Shown: positions 14,319-22,289, counted from the stretch's first letter. The stretch: 27,715 nt of DNA from an uncultured Clostridia bacterium (GCA_946184215.1 CAMHER010000002.1:1-27715); one strand, 5' to 3'. A program made the numbers and translations. The notes: a model not told the origin generated them from the sequence alone.

Positions 14319-15338
14319 ATGAAAACGGGAACCAAAATCTTTCTCTTGATCGGTATTCTTTTGCTTGCCCTCGGCCTTACGATCCTGCAGATCGCCAATC
14401 ACCGTGGCATAAGCTTCAACGCCGGCCTTGTGAGGGTGCCCGGAATCCATACCGTATCCGACCTCAACTATGACCAAAAGGGGTATACAGTCCTGACAGA
14501 CGGGGAGGAGAGCTTTCCGGCCGGGGAGGTCCGCGCGCTGAAGCTCGATTGGAACGCCGGCGCCGTGGACGTGGAGCGCTACAACGGCAGCACCGTGCTG
14601 GTGCGCGAGGAGGCAAAGCGCGCGCTGAAGGAAAACGAGTGCCTGCGCTATAAGCTCTCAGGCGGCGAGCTGTCGATCCTGCCCTGCGCCAACCGCGTCA
14701 GCAACATGCCCGAAAAGCATCTGACGGTCTTCATCCCGCAAGGTCTCGTGCTCGAGGGTCTCGCCGTGGATGTCTCCTCCGCCGACGTAAAGGTATCCGG
14801 CGTCGAGACAGAGAAGACGATCCTTCTCGAGTCCGGCTCCGGCGCGCTCCACGCCGAGGACTGCCGCTGCGCGGAGCTGAGCCTGGAATCGAGCTCCGGC
14901 GAACAGCGCGTCCTGCGCACGGAGGTCGGCGGCGCGCTCAGGAGCGAATCCGGCTCCGGCGCCTTCCGGGCTGAAACCCTCGTCTGCGCCGAAGCCGATA
15001 TCGAAACGACCAGCGGCGAGCAGAGCTTTGACGGCCTGCGCTGCGACAGACTCAAACTCTCCGCCTCCAGCGGCGCGATCCGCGGCACGGCGCTTGTCTG
15101 CGGCTTTGTCGAGAGCGAAAGCTCCTCCGGCAAGGTCTCCCTGACCTTTGCCGCCGCGCCCGCCGGCATCGATATCGAAACCAGCTCCGGGGACGTGACG
15201 CTCACGCTCCCGCGGGGGACGGGGATCAACCTCCTCTTCGACAGTTCCTCCGGAAGACTCGGCGGCGAGCTGGTCCGCGGCGATCTCCCCATCGACGTGG
15301 AGACCTCCAGCGGCAATCTTACGATCGAATACCGCTGA
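14319..15338 (+). CDS. DUF4097 family beta-helix envelope protein
   Basis: The 339-residue protein has one N-terminal membrane anchor (about 6-25) and a short linker. From about residue 75 to the end it is a repeating beta structure. In the second half the motif SSG or SGSG recurs about every 18-20 residues (LESGSGALHAE, LESSSGEQRV, SESGSGAFRAE, ETTSGEQSF, SASSGAIRG, ESSSGKVSL, ETSSGDVTL, DSSSGRLGG, ETSSGNLTI). Such solenoids are typical of DUF4097 (adhesin-like) proteins placed outside the membrane. GGGGAG lies seven bases upstream of the ATG. It is the last gene of the PadR operon and ends at a terminator. A role in envelope-stress response is inferred from the PadR/DUF1700 neighbours. Confidence 0.88.
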   Translation: MKTGTKIFLLIGILLLALGLTILQIANHRGISFNAGLVRVPGIHTVSDLNYDQKGYTVLTDGEESFPAGEVRALKLDWNAGAVDVERYNGSTVLVREEAKRALKENECLRYKLSGGELSILPCANRVSNMPEKHLTVFIPQGLVLEGLAVDVSSADVKVSGVETEKTILLESGSGALHAEDCRCAELSLESSSGEQRVLRTEVGGALRSESGSGAFRAETLVCAEADIETTSGEQSFDGLRCDRLKLSASSGAIRGTALVCGFVESESSSGKVSLTFAAAPAGIDIETSSGDVTLTLPRGTGINLLFDSSSGRLGGELVRGDLPIDVETSSGNLTIEYR

Positions 15339-15354
15339 GGCGAATATGAAAAAA

Positions 15355-15391
15355 GCTCCCCTTCGGATCATCCGAAGGGGAGCGCTTTTTA
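15355..15391. terminator. Bidirectional intrinsic terminator
   Basis: A perfect 13-bp stem GCTCCCCTTCGGA / TCCGAAGGGGAGC (15355-15367 with 15371-15383, loop TCA) has A's before and T's after. It separates the convergent DUF4097 and aminotransferase genes. Confidence 0.92.
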
Positions 15392-15410
15392 TCGGGAAAG
15401 GCTTGCGGGA

Positions 15411-16595
15411 TCAGGCAAGCGCCTCGCGGAGCACCTTGCCCAGTCTCTTGATGCCCTCGACGATGCGCTCGTCGGTGGCGTTGGAATAGTTCAGTCTCAT
15501 GCAGTTCCTGGTCGTGCCGCTGGGGTAGAAGCCGGAGCCCGGCACATAGGCCACGTTCTGCGCCATCGCCTTGGGGGCGAGCTCACGGGTGTCGATATAA
15601 TCGGGCAGCTCGACCCAGGTGAACAATCCGCCGTCCGGGTCGGTGAATTTGGCCTCGGGCGGGAACTCGGCGCGCATGGTGTCGATCATCAGCTGGCAGC
15701 GGCGCTTGTAGACCGCGCGGATCTTTTCCACGTGCGCGTCGATGTCGAACATGTCGAGATACTTCGAGATGACGAGCGCGTTGATCGTCGGGGTCTGCAG
15801 CGCGGAGGCCTGCATGATGAGGTTGACCTTTTCCACGACCTCGTGGCTGGCGTTGATCCAGCCCATGCGGAAGCCGGGGGAGAGGATCTTGGAGAAGGTG
15901 CCGAAGTAGATGATCAGATCCTTGGTGTCCATGCTGCGCAGCGCGGGCAGGAACTCGCCCTTGAAGCGCAGATCTCCGTAGGGGTTGTCCTCGATCGTGG
16001 GGATCTCGTACTTGTTGATGATCTCCATAAACTGCTTGCGGCGTTCAAGCGGCATCGTGCGGCCGGAGGGGTTCTGAAAATCGGGGATGACATAGATCAG
16101 CTTGACGTTTTCCGTCGTGGCAAGCACGCGGTCCAGTTCTTCCATGATGATGCCGTTTTCATCGGTCGGCACCTCGACAAAATTGGGCTGGTACTGCTTG
16201 AAGGCGTTGATCGCGCCGAGATAGGAAGGACTTTCCAGCACGACGACGTCGCCGGGGTTGAGAAACAGCTTGCCGATAAAATCAAGGCCCTGCTGGCTGC
16301 CGGCCGTCAGGATCAGGTGGTCGGCGTCGGTATGAATGTTGTTTTTCGCTTCCAGGCGTTCGGCGATCTGCTCGCGAAGGTGCTTTGGCCCTTCGGTCAC
16401 ACCGTACTGCAGTGCGGCGGTGCCACACTCGTCCATCACGGCGTCCATCGCGGCCTTCAGGTCTTCCACCGGGAAGAGCTCGGGCGCGGGCAGACCGCCG
16501 GCGAAGGAGATGATCTCGGGCCTCGCGGTGAGCTTGAGCAGCTCGCGCACGTCCGAAGCCCTGATATTATCCATGCGGTCGGCAAAATTTACCAT
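15411..16595 (-). CDS. PLP-dependent class I/II aminotransferase (2-aminoadipate/aromatic type)
   Basis: The 394-residue enzyme is a fold-type I aminotransferase of the group that includes 2-aminoadipate transaminase (LysN) and multi-substrate aromatic or branched-chain transaminases. Key features are YGVTEGPKHLREQIAE (cofactor region), PDFQNPSGRTM (N175), EDNPYGDLRF (D203, Y206), the Schiff-base lysine K236 in GTFSKILSPGFRMGW, and the carboxylate-binding Arg in NCMRLNYSN. It is a stand-alone enzyme without the helix-turn-helix domain of MocR regulators. GAGGAGG lies six bases before the start. It has its own promoter and a dyad in its leader. The amino-acid substrate cannot be told from sequence alone. 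Confidence 0.92.
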   Translation of the reverse strand: MVNFADRMDNIRASDVRELLKLTARPEIISFAGGLPAPELFPVEDLKAAMDAVMDECGTAALQYGVTEGPKHLREQIAERLEAKNNIHTDADHLILTAGSQQGLDFIGKLFLNPGDVVVLESPSYLGAINAFKQYQPNFVEVPTDENGIIMEELDRVLATTENVKLIYVIPDFQNPSGRTMPLERRKQFMEIINKYEIPTIEDNPYGDLRFKGEFLPALRSMDTKDLIIYFGTFSKILSPGFRMGWINASHEVVEKVNLIMQASALQTPTINALVISKYLDMFDIDAHVEKIRAVYKRRCQLMIDTMRAEFPPEAKFTDPDGGLFTWVELPDYIDTRELAPKAMAQNVAYVPGSGFYPSGTTRNCMRLNYSNATDERIVEGIKRLGKVLREALA

Positions 16596-16624
16596 TTTCG
16601 TCCTCCTCTTTTTCGCTTTATTGT

Positions 16625-16646
16625 GAAAATATACTATGCTATTTTC
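16625..16646. repeat. Inverted repeat in the aminotransferase leader
   Basis: GAAAATA (16625-16631) and TATTTTC (16640-16646) flank an eight-base centre. The dyad lies immediately downstream of the -10 box, over the predicted transcription start, a usual place for a repressor site. Confidence 0.45.
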
Positions 16647-16675
16647 TTTATAACATAAAACGGGGCCGATGTAAA
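16647..16675 (-). promoter_or_regulatory. Sigma-A promoter of the aminotransferase gene
   Basis: On the minus strand TTTACA (16670-16675) and TATAAA (16647-16652) are 17 bases apart, with an extended -10 TG. Confidence 0.7.
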
Positions 16676-16691
16676 GGCAGAAAAGGGCAGC

Positions 16692-17405
16692 TTATTTCTT
16701 CAGCAGCTTCCGGAGAAAGCCCTTTCGTTCGCCCGATTTCTCCTCTTCCCATGTCAGCTCGCCCCAGGCCTGGGGCCCGAGGTATTTCAGCACGGCCACC
16801 TGCGGCTCCATGTCCGGCGTGACGGTAAAGGTGTCGGCAGGGTAGTAGTGGATGAAATCCGGGGATTCAAACTTGTCCGTAAACTCCTTGACAGATTCCA
16901 GCCGGTGCGCGCCGCGGTTGCCGTCGCGGTAGTGCATCGGAATGATGACCTTGGCCATGATCTCATCGGTGGCTCGCTTGGCCTCCTGGGAGGGGAGCGC
17001 GGTGATGGATCCGGCGCAGATCATGCACACATCCGCACCGAACAGACGGGAGATCTGCCCGCCGTCCAGCTGTGTGCCGAGATCGCTCATGTGCACCAGC
17101 TTATAGCCGTCGGCCTCTAAAATATGGATCGTACAAAAGCCGCGCCAGTTTCCCAGCTTGAACTCATGCGGCACCTTCAGCGCCGTGATCGCAAACGGGC
17201 AGTCGCTCTCCGGCCTGCCGGAGAGGTGGACACCCTCGCGGTAGTTGTGGCCGAAATGCTCGTGGCTGATCAGCAGCTTGTCCGCTTTTACGCGCAGCTT
17301 CGGGTAGCCCGCCGTGTAATCGCTGTTATAGGGGTCGATCAGGATCGTATACCCTTTGTAGGTGATGGCAAAGCAGGCGTGTCCCAGCCACTTGATCTCT
17401 ATCAT
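16692..17405 (-). CDS. Metallo-beta-lactamase-fold hydrolase with altered metal motif
   Basis: The 237-residue protein has the UPF0173/YycJ-like metallo-hydrolase layout: WLGHACFAI and ILIDPYNS at the start, the metal motif in ISHEHFGHN, then H80, D108 (HMSDLG) and H158 (IPMHYRDG). The family motif is HxHxDH; here it reads H48-E-H50-F-G52-H53, so the metal-binding Asp is a Gly. The other ligands are kept. It may bind only one metal or have changed activity. The C-terminal tail is basic and charged. Its ribosome site overlaps the stop of the DUF4037 gene nine bases away, so it is the last gene of a TPR / DUF4037 / hydrolase operon. The substrate is unknown. Confidence 0.85.
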   Translation of the reverse strand: MIEIKWLGHACFAITYKGYTILIDPYNSDYTAGYPKLRVKADKLLISHEHFGHNYREGVHLSGRPESDCPFAITALKVPHEFKLGNWRGFCTIHILEADGYKLVHMSDLGTQLDGGQISRLFGADVCMICAGSITALPSQEAKRATDEIMAKVIIPMHYRDGNRGAHRLESVKEFTDKFESPDFIHYYPADTFTVTPDMEPQVAVLKYLGPQAWGELTWEEEKSGERKGFLRKLLKK

Positions 17406-17414
17406 AGTATTTCC

Positions 17415-18338
17415 TCATCCCTCCATGATATGCAGTGCGCGGATCGCGGGATTTTCGATGCGGGACTGAATCTCAAAAGCGTGCTTTTCCAGGTAATCGC
17501 CCTCGCCGGAGCACAGCTGCTGGGCACAGAGCTGGCGCAGCACGCTCGCGCAGATATCCTCCACAAGCTGCTTCTTCAGCACGTCCGCCTCGCCGCCGTT
17601 CTCGCCCGTCAGCAGAAATTCCAGCGGCTCTGCCATGTCGCTGAGCAGCGGAAGGTCTCTCATCGCCCGCAGCGTCCATTTGTAATAGGGCATGTGGCGG
17701 CGGTTGAGCAGAAAGACCGTCTCCGCCGCGGCCCGGACGAATTCGTCCAGCGCCAGCATGGCTGCCCCCGCCTCGCCGTGAGAAAGGCAGCGGGCGTAGT
17801 TATACTGCCCCGCCTGCGCCATGCCGATCACGCGCGCGGCAAGCTTTTTGCGCCGCACGTCCTCCGGCATGCCGCTTATCAGCGTTTGGCGCACAGCGGA
17901 AAACGCGCCGAGATCGTCGCGCCAGACCTCGCCGTTCGTCGCCTCGGCCAGCGCCCAGGACGGCAGCGAAAGCCACTGCTGCCAGCTCTCCGGCGCGCCG
18001 GAAGAGCCGGTATAGCGCCGGTAAAAGTCGCTGATGCGCCGCACGCCCAGGCTCTCCTCGGCCATGGCGCTGCGGGCCGAGGAGGAGCTGCCCGTCAGCT
18101 CCCGGTAGGCGCGCGAGAGCGCTACAGAGATCGCCGCATCGTCCTCGTCGGTCAGCCAGAGGCAAAAGCCTCTTTCAAAATCGTGGTCGCGCGAGAGCGC
18201 GTCGTCAAAGCCGAAGCACTGCGACCCGTGCCCCGCAAGGCCCACGGCGATACGCCCCTCAAAAGCGGGAAAACGGGTGCGGATCATCTCGCGCCCGAAG
18301 TCCTCATAGAACTGTCTTGCCTCGTCAAGTCCGCGCAT
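17415..18338 (-). CDS. DUF4037 protein with nucleotidyltransferase-like motif
   Basis: The 307-residue protein starts with a nucleotidyltransferase-like segment: GHGSQCFGFDDALSRDHDF, with G38-S39, D45-D46 and D51-H52-D53 as candidate metal and nucleotide ligands. The remainder, about 100-300, is helical and matches what I know as the DUF4037 architecture (SWQQWLSLPSWALAEATNGEVWRDDLGAF, CLSHGEAGAAMLALDEFV, LNRRHMPYYKWTLRAM). Relatives transfer nucleotides to antibiotics, proteins or RNA; the substrate here is unknown. Its start lies inside the end of the TPR gene (14-base overlap) and the hydrolase gene follows nine bases after its stop, so the three are translated as a unit. Confidence 0.85.
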   Translation of the reverse strand: MRGLDEARQFYEDFGREMIRTRFPAFEGRIAVGLAGHGSQCFGFDDALSRDHDFERGFCLWLTDEDDAAISVALSRAYRELTGSSSSARSAMAEESLGVRRISDFYRRYTGSSGAPESWQQWLSLPSWALAEATNGEVWRDDLGAFSAVRQTLISGMPEDVRRKKLAARVIGMAQAGQYNYARCLSHGEAGAAMLALDEFVRAAAETVFLLNRRHMPYYKWTLRAMRDLPLLSDMAEPLEFLLTGENGGEADVLKKQLVEDICASVLRQLCAQQLCSGEGDYLEKHAFEIQSRIENPAIRALHIMEG

Positions 18339-19125
18339 GGATGTTTCGAATCCTTTCCTTCAAATCGGCGGCGTACAGAAAGAAGCCCAGACGGTCGAAC
18401 ACCGGCAGGCACTTCGAGGCCATAAAGGCGTAATAACCGTCGCGCTTCAGCGCCGGGTCGTCCAGCGCCTCCCAGGCCTGTTCGAGACAGTCTGCGATAC
18501 GCGGATCCTCCGGATCGGCGCTGTCGTACATCTCCGCCATGCTGCACAGCGTCACGGCGATCTCGTTCTGTCCCCCGGGCAGCTTTTCCAGGATCGCAAT
18601 GGCTGCGCGGAACAGCTTCTCAGCCTGCTCCATCTCGCCGACGGCCATAAGAGATTGGGCCATGTTGTTGTAAAGCCCCGCAAAGCGATAGTCGTGCGGG
18701 TCAAGCTGATCGGCATAGACCCGGCTGACATGCCGGAAAACGGGCAGGGCGTCTTCGTGAGCGCCAAAGCAGCCCATCGTCGTGGCGGCGTTTAAAAGCA
18801 CCGTCGCGCCCGAAACCGTGCGCCCCATGCCGTGCGCCTTGATGATCTCAAGCGCGTCGGACACGGCGGCAAGCCCCTTTTCGGCGTCCATGCTGCGGCG
18901 GTACTGGCCCAGCAGCTCGCTGAGCATCGAGAGCTCTCCGCGCCAGTCGCCGATTTCTGCGGCCTCGGCCCGCTTCCCCTCGAGAAAGCTCTGAGCCTCG
19001 CTCTCGCGGCTCGCGGCGTACAGCGCGTCCAGCGCACGGATCGCGGCGGGCACGTCAAGGCTGCGCCCGCAGGGCTCACAGTCCGGCACGCCGGTATATT
19101 CACTTGCGTCAAAGCAGCAGCGCAT
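18325..19125 (-). CDS. Tetratricopeptide-repeat protein
   Basis: This 266-residue, fully helical, soluble protein has TPR-like repeats. The clearest is around 140-180 (YRFAGLYNNMAQSLMAVGEMEQAEKLFRAAIAILEKL); weaker ones lie on either side, including SGATVLLNAATTMGCFGAHEDALPVFRHV. The N-terminus has three cysteines in a short stretch (CC at 3-4, CEPCG near 16-20). TPR proteins act as protein-protein scaffolds, so this is probably the partner of the overlapping DUF4037 protein. AAGGAGG lies about eight bases before the start at 19125. It is the first gene of the operon and divergent from the YyaL-like gene. Confidence 0.85.
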   Translation of the reverse strand: MRCCFDASEYTGVPDCEPCGRSLDVPAAIRALDALYAASRESEAQSFLEGKRAEAAEIGDWRGELSMLSELLGQYRRSMDAEKGLAAVSDALEIIKAHGMGRTVSGATVLLNAATTMGCFGAHEDALPVFRHVSRVYADQLDPHDYRFAGLYNNMAQSLMAVGEMEQAEKLFRAAIAILEKLPGGQNEIAVTLCSMAEMYDSADPEDPRIADCLEQAWEALDDPALKRDGYYAFMASKCLPVFDRLGFFLYAADLKERIRNIHART

Positions 19126-19138
19126 CTGTGTCTCCTCC

Positions 19139-19167
19139 TTGCATCGAAGGCCCTTTTGCTATATAAT
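19139..19167 (+). promoter_or_regulatory. Probable promoter of the YyaL-like gene
   Basis: A perfect TATAAT (19162-19167) has TTGCAT (19139-19144) 17 bases upstream. The region is AT-rich and contains the direct repeat CTATATAA on both sides of GAAGTA. I could not define the TPR-gene promoter on the other strand with confidence. Confidence 0.5.
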
Positions 19168-19238
19168 GAAGTACTATATAAGAAGATTGGTATTATTCTA
19201 TAATAAAAAACCTTGGATTTCAATACGGAGCGTGTGCT

Positions 19239-20582
19239 ATGGAGCAAGACCTGTCCTGGGGCGAGCGGGCGCTTGCAGGCGTCGAGCGGCTGCGGCAAAA
19301 GGATTTTGATGTGCGCGGGCGCGTCAGCGCGCTGCTGCTGGAGCTGCGCGGCGCATATTATACGGACGAGAGAAAATGGCGCGTCATGGCCGAGGAGGAC
19401 CTGCGCGCGCTGTGGCGCAGCGGCGTCCACGACCATATCGGCGGCGGCTTCTTCTCGGCAAGCGGCGATCGCGAGTGGCTGCGGCCCAGCTTTGAAAAGC
19501 GCCTGGACGACAACGCCGTTCTCGCCTTTCTCTATACCGAGGCATGGGAGAGCGGACATATGCCTTTCTACCGCGACGCAGCGGAGGAGGCGCTGGACTT
19601 CTGCCTGCGGGATCTGGCGCTGCCGGGAGGGCTTTACGCAGCGGGCCTGCGCGCCTCGGATCCGGCCACGGCGAAAGGCAACCCCTTCCTCTTCACGCCG
19701 GCGGAGATCTGCGAAATCCTCGGTGAGGAGGACGGACGCCATTTTGCCGAATGCTATGACATCACTTCCGAGGACAATTGTCCCGGCGGCAGCATTCCCA
19801 ACCTTTTGCTCAACGAGCGCTGGCACCTCCTTCCCCCCGGCTATGACGATTTCCGGGAAAGACTGCGTCTCACGCGTGCCGCGTGCGCGGGACTGGTGAG
19901 AGATACGCGCGCCTTTGTCTCCTGGAATGCGCTGCTTCTGTCCGCGCTGGCGAAGGCGGGCCGCGTCTTTTCCGACAAACGCTATCTTGCCGTCGCCGCG
20001 TCTTTGGCCGACAGGCTTTCCGAAGCGGAGAGGAGCGACAGCGCCGCGTGCGCAGCGTTTGCCTTTGCGCAGACCGAGCTGTATGATGCCGATTTCGACC
20101 CGGCGCACCTCACGGCCGCTGCTGCGGCCGCGGAGAGACTGGGGGATCCGGCGCATCTGTGCAAAAAAAGCGTTTCGGAGGCTCAGGATCGGACGCTTTC
20201 GCTCGCCGCGCTGGGCTTTGACGCGCTCTGGCGCCTCACGGACGGGGATAAGTGGCATGAGCGCCGCGGGGCCATATTGCGGGAGCTGATCCGCAACCCA
20301 GAGCGCCACGGGCCGGAGAGCCTCGGCGCGCTGTGCGTGCTCCTCTCCGCCGGACATACCGAGCGCAAGCTCCTCTGCGTCACGCCCTCCGCAGAAGCTC
20401 CGGAGACGCTGAAAGCCGTCCGCGCACGCTACGCCCCGGATCTGCGCGTATTGGTGAAAACGCCGCAAAACGCTGCGGCGCTAAGCGTTGTCTCGCCCTG
20501 GACCACTGAGTTTACAGCGGCGGAGAGACCCGTTTTCTACTCCTGCGCCGACGGCGTCTGGTCCGGCCCCGTGGGCCTTTGA
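19239..20582 (+). CDS. YyaL/SSP411-like protein lacking the N-terminal thioredoxin domain
   Basis: The 447-residue protein matches the (alpha/alpha)-barrel part of the YyaL / spermatogenesis-associated protein 20 family: VHDHIGGGFFSASGDREWLRPSFEKRLDDNAVLAFLYTEAW corresponds to the family's DHIGGGFHRYS...HFEKMLYDNA core. Later segments NPFLFTPAEICEILGEEDG and SWNALLLSALAKAG also fit. Full-length members are about 650-700 residues and begin with a DUF255 thioredoxin-like domain; here only about 65 residues precede the core and that domain is missing. The upstream gap holds a promoter and the divergent TPR gene, with no remnant. GGAG lies about nine bases before the ATG. The function of the family is not settled; the barrel resembles sugar epimerases. 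Confidence 0.82.
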   Translation: MEQDLSWGERALAGVERLRQKDFDVRGRVSALLLELRGAYYTDERKWRVMAEEDLRALWRSGVHDHIGGGFFSASGDREWLRPSFEKRLDDNAVLAFLYTEAWESGHMPFYRDAAEEALDFCLRDLALPGGLYAAGLRASDPATAKGNPFLFTPAEICEILGEEDGRHFAECYDITSEDNCPGGSIPNLLLNERWHLLPPGYDDFRERLRLTRAACAGLVRDTRAFVSWNALLLSALAKAGRVFSDKRYLAVAASLADRLSEAERSDSAACAAFAFAQTELYDADFDPAHLTAAAAAAERLGDPAHLCKKSVSEAQDRTLSLAALGFDALWRLTDGDKWHERRGAILRELIRNPERHGPESLGALCVLLSAGHTERKLLCVTPSAEAPETLKAVRARYAPDLRVLVKTPQNAAALSVVSPWTTEFTAAERPVFYSCADGVWSGPVGL

Positions 20583-20644
20583 GCAAAGCGGACAAAAAAA
20601 TTCTTAATTTTTTCAATATTTGTTACCAAAATGAAATTTTTCTC

Positions 20645-20673
20645 TTGCACTTTTGAAAATTTTGTCGTACAAT
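20645..20673 (+). promoter_or_regulatory. Sigma-A promoter of the LysM gene
   Basis: TTGCAC (20645-20650) and TACAAT (20668-20673) are 17 bases apart. Long A and T tracts directly upstream (20595-20644) could act as an UP element, so expression may be high. Confidence 0.82.
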
Positions 20674-20711
20674 AAGCGCAACAAGAAATGCTTCTTGGGA
20701 GGAACTGGAAA

Positions 20712-22229
20712 ATGAAGAAAAGAGTAATCAGCCTGATTCTGGCGCTTCTGCTGCTTGTTGCCGTACCCGGCCTGACAGCACGCGCGTATGCCGACGCGTC
20801 TTATTTCACCTATAAGATCGTCTCCGGCGACAAGATCAACACGATCTGCACGAAGAACGGCCTGACGTATAATGACACCTGCAAAAAGGCGATCATCAAG
20901 CTCAACGGCTATGAGGATGACGAGGATTTCTCCACGCTGTACGTAGGCAAGGAGATCAAGCTTCCCGCCTCCGACGCCGATGCGGCTGCTGTCGTAAAGG
21001 GTGAGAAGACGACGCTTGTCAGCGGCCCCGCAAAGAAGGCCGAAACCGCCGCGACCACCACGTCTGCCAGCGGGGATACCCAGGTCTACACCATCAAGAG
21101 CGGCGACACGGCCATCAGCATCTGCAAGGCTCTGGGGCTCGACTTTGTCAAGTGCAAGGCTGCGATCATGAAGCTCAACAACTTCGCCACCGATTACAGC
21201 TTTTTGACCTTCAAGGCCGGCAACAAGCTCGTCCTGCCGGCGTCTGATGATGTCGCGGCGAAGCTGGCTGCCTCCACGGGCACGGCCACGGGCAGTGCCA
21301 CGGCCACGACTGCGACGACCACCGCCGCGACCGGGACGGTCACGCTCGGCGCCACGGACGGCGTTGCTGCCTATCTCGTTCCGCACGTCGTCAAGGCGGG
21401 CGAGACGATCTACGGCATCTGTGTGGAGAACGGCATCGATTTTGCGAAGTACTTCAACTTCATCATGCAGGCCAGCGGCATCACCTATGCCACCAGCCTG
21501 CGCGCAGGCAACGTCCTTTACCTGCCCAGCACCACGGCGTCCTCCGGCTCGATGAGCATTGTCTCCCACACCGTCAGGACCGGCGAGACCACCTACGGCA
21601 TCTGCCAGGATCTGGGCATCAACTACGGTGAAAAGGCCGCGATGATCGCAAGCCTCAACCCGGGCAAGAACCTCTCCGCGATCCGCACGGGTCAGATCCT
21701 GCTCTTCCCGGCCGGCTCGGCCAGCGGCGCGATCTCGACCGGCACCGCCGCCACCGGCAAGACCGGCACGGCCACGGCGGCAGGAAGCAGCGGCTACGGC
21801 GGCGGCTACACGCCCGCTGCGGCCAAGGACGCCAAGACCCCCGAGGCCTTCAAGGCCAAGGAAGGCGTTCTGTACTACCTCAAGGAGATCACCATCGCGA
21901 AGGACGACACGGCCTATGCTCTCGTCAAGGCCGCCGGCTTTGATTACACCACCTACTATGCCGATGTTCTGCTGAGCGTGAACAATCTCTCCAGCTTCAA
22001 CGGCCTCAAGGAAGGCAACAAGATCCTGATGCTCTCCTCCAGCGCCGCCGGCGCGAAGTACGCCGTTACCGGCGTCAAGGTCAAGGACGGCGACACCGTC
22101 ATCAAGATGTGTGACGACGCCGGCATCAGCTACAGCGAGAACATGACGCTGATTGCGAAGCTCAACTCCGGCCTGAACTTCAACAACCTCAAGACGGGCG
22201 ACATCGTCGTTCTGCCGAAGAAGGCCTGA
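20712..22229 (+). CDS. Secreted protein with six LysM-like modules
   Basis: The 505-residue protein has a signal peptide (1-27, cleavage after ARAYA). Six LysM-like modules follow at about 31-86, 124-177, 223-272, 284-333, 386-442 and 450-503. Each has the pattern of a YxVxxGDT-type opening, an xIC segment and a closing KLPA/VLP strand. The linkers are rich in Thr, Ala, Gly and Ser. LysM modules bind the glycan of peptidoglycan, so the protein should coat the cell wall. No catalytic domain, membrane anchor or sortase signal is present. Five of the six modules carry a Cys at the same place (45, 138, 237, 298, 467). The start at 20712 has GGAGGA nine bases upstream; the ATG at 20688 has no site. 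Confidence 0.92.
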   Translation: MKKRVISLILALLLLVAVPGLTARAYADASYFTYKIVSGDKINTICTKNGLTYNDTCKKAIIKLNGYEDDEDFSTLYVGKEIKLPASDADAAAVVKGEKTTLVSGPAKKAETAATTTSASGDTQVYTIKSGDTAISICKALGLDFVKCKAAIMKLNNFATDYSFLTFKAGNKLVLPASDDVAAKLAASTGTATGSATATTATTTAATGTVTLGATDGVAAYLVPHVVKAGETIYGICVENGIDFAKYFNFIMQASGITYATSLRAGNVLYLPSTTASSGSMSIVSHTVRTGETTYGICQDLGINYGEKAAMIASLNPGKNLSAIRTGQILLFPAGSASGAISTGTAATGKTGTATAAGSSGYGGGYTPAAAKDAKTPEAFKAKEGVLYYLKEITIAKDDTAYALVKAAGFDYTTYYADVLLSVNNLSSFNGLKEGNKILMLSSSAAGAKYAVTGVKVKDGDTVIKMCDDAGISYSENMTLIAKLNSGLNFNNLKTGDIVVLPKKA

Positions 22230-22247
22230 GGAAAAACCGAATAACCG

Positions 22248-22289
22248 AAAAAAATCCCGGGTCTGCGGAGGCAGACCCGGGATTTTTTT
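22248..22289. terminator. Bidirectional intrinsic terminator
   Basis: A perfect 19-bp stem (22248-22266 with 22271-22289, core ATCCCGGGTCTGC, loop GGAG) starts with seven A's and ends with seven T's, ideal for both the LysM gene and the convergent lysR-type gene. Confidence 0.95.

Noticed and set aside
17124..18425. 433-residue open frame on the plus strand
   Set aside because: Antisense shadow of the DUF4037 and metallo-hydrolase genes; both of those show conserved motifs and proper ribosome sites.
18792..20468. 558-residue open frame on the minus strand
   Set aside because: It crosses the TPR gene in another frame, the divergent promoter region and the antisense of the YyaL-like gene; the product has no coherent family features.
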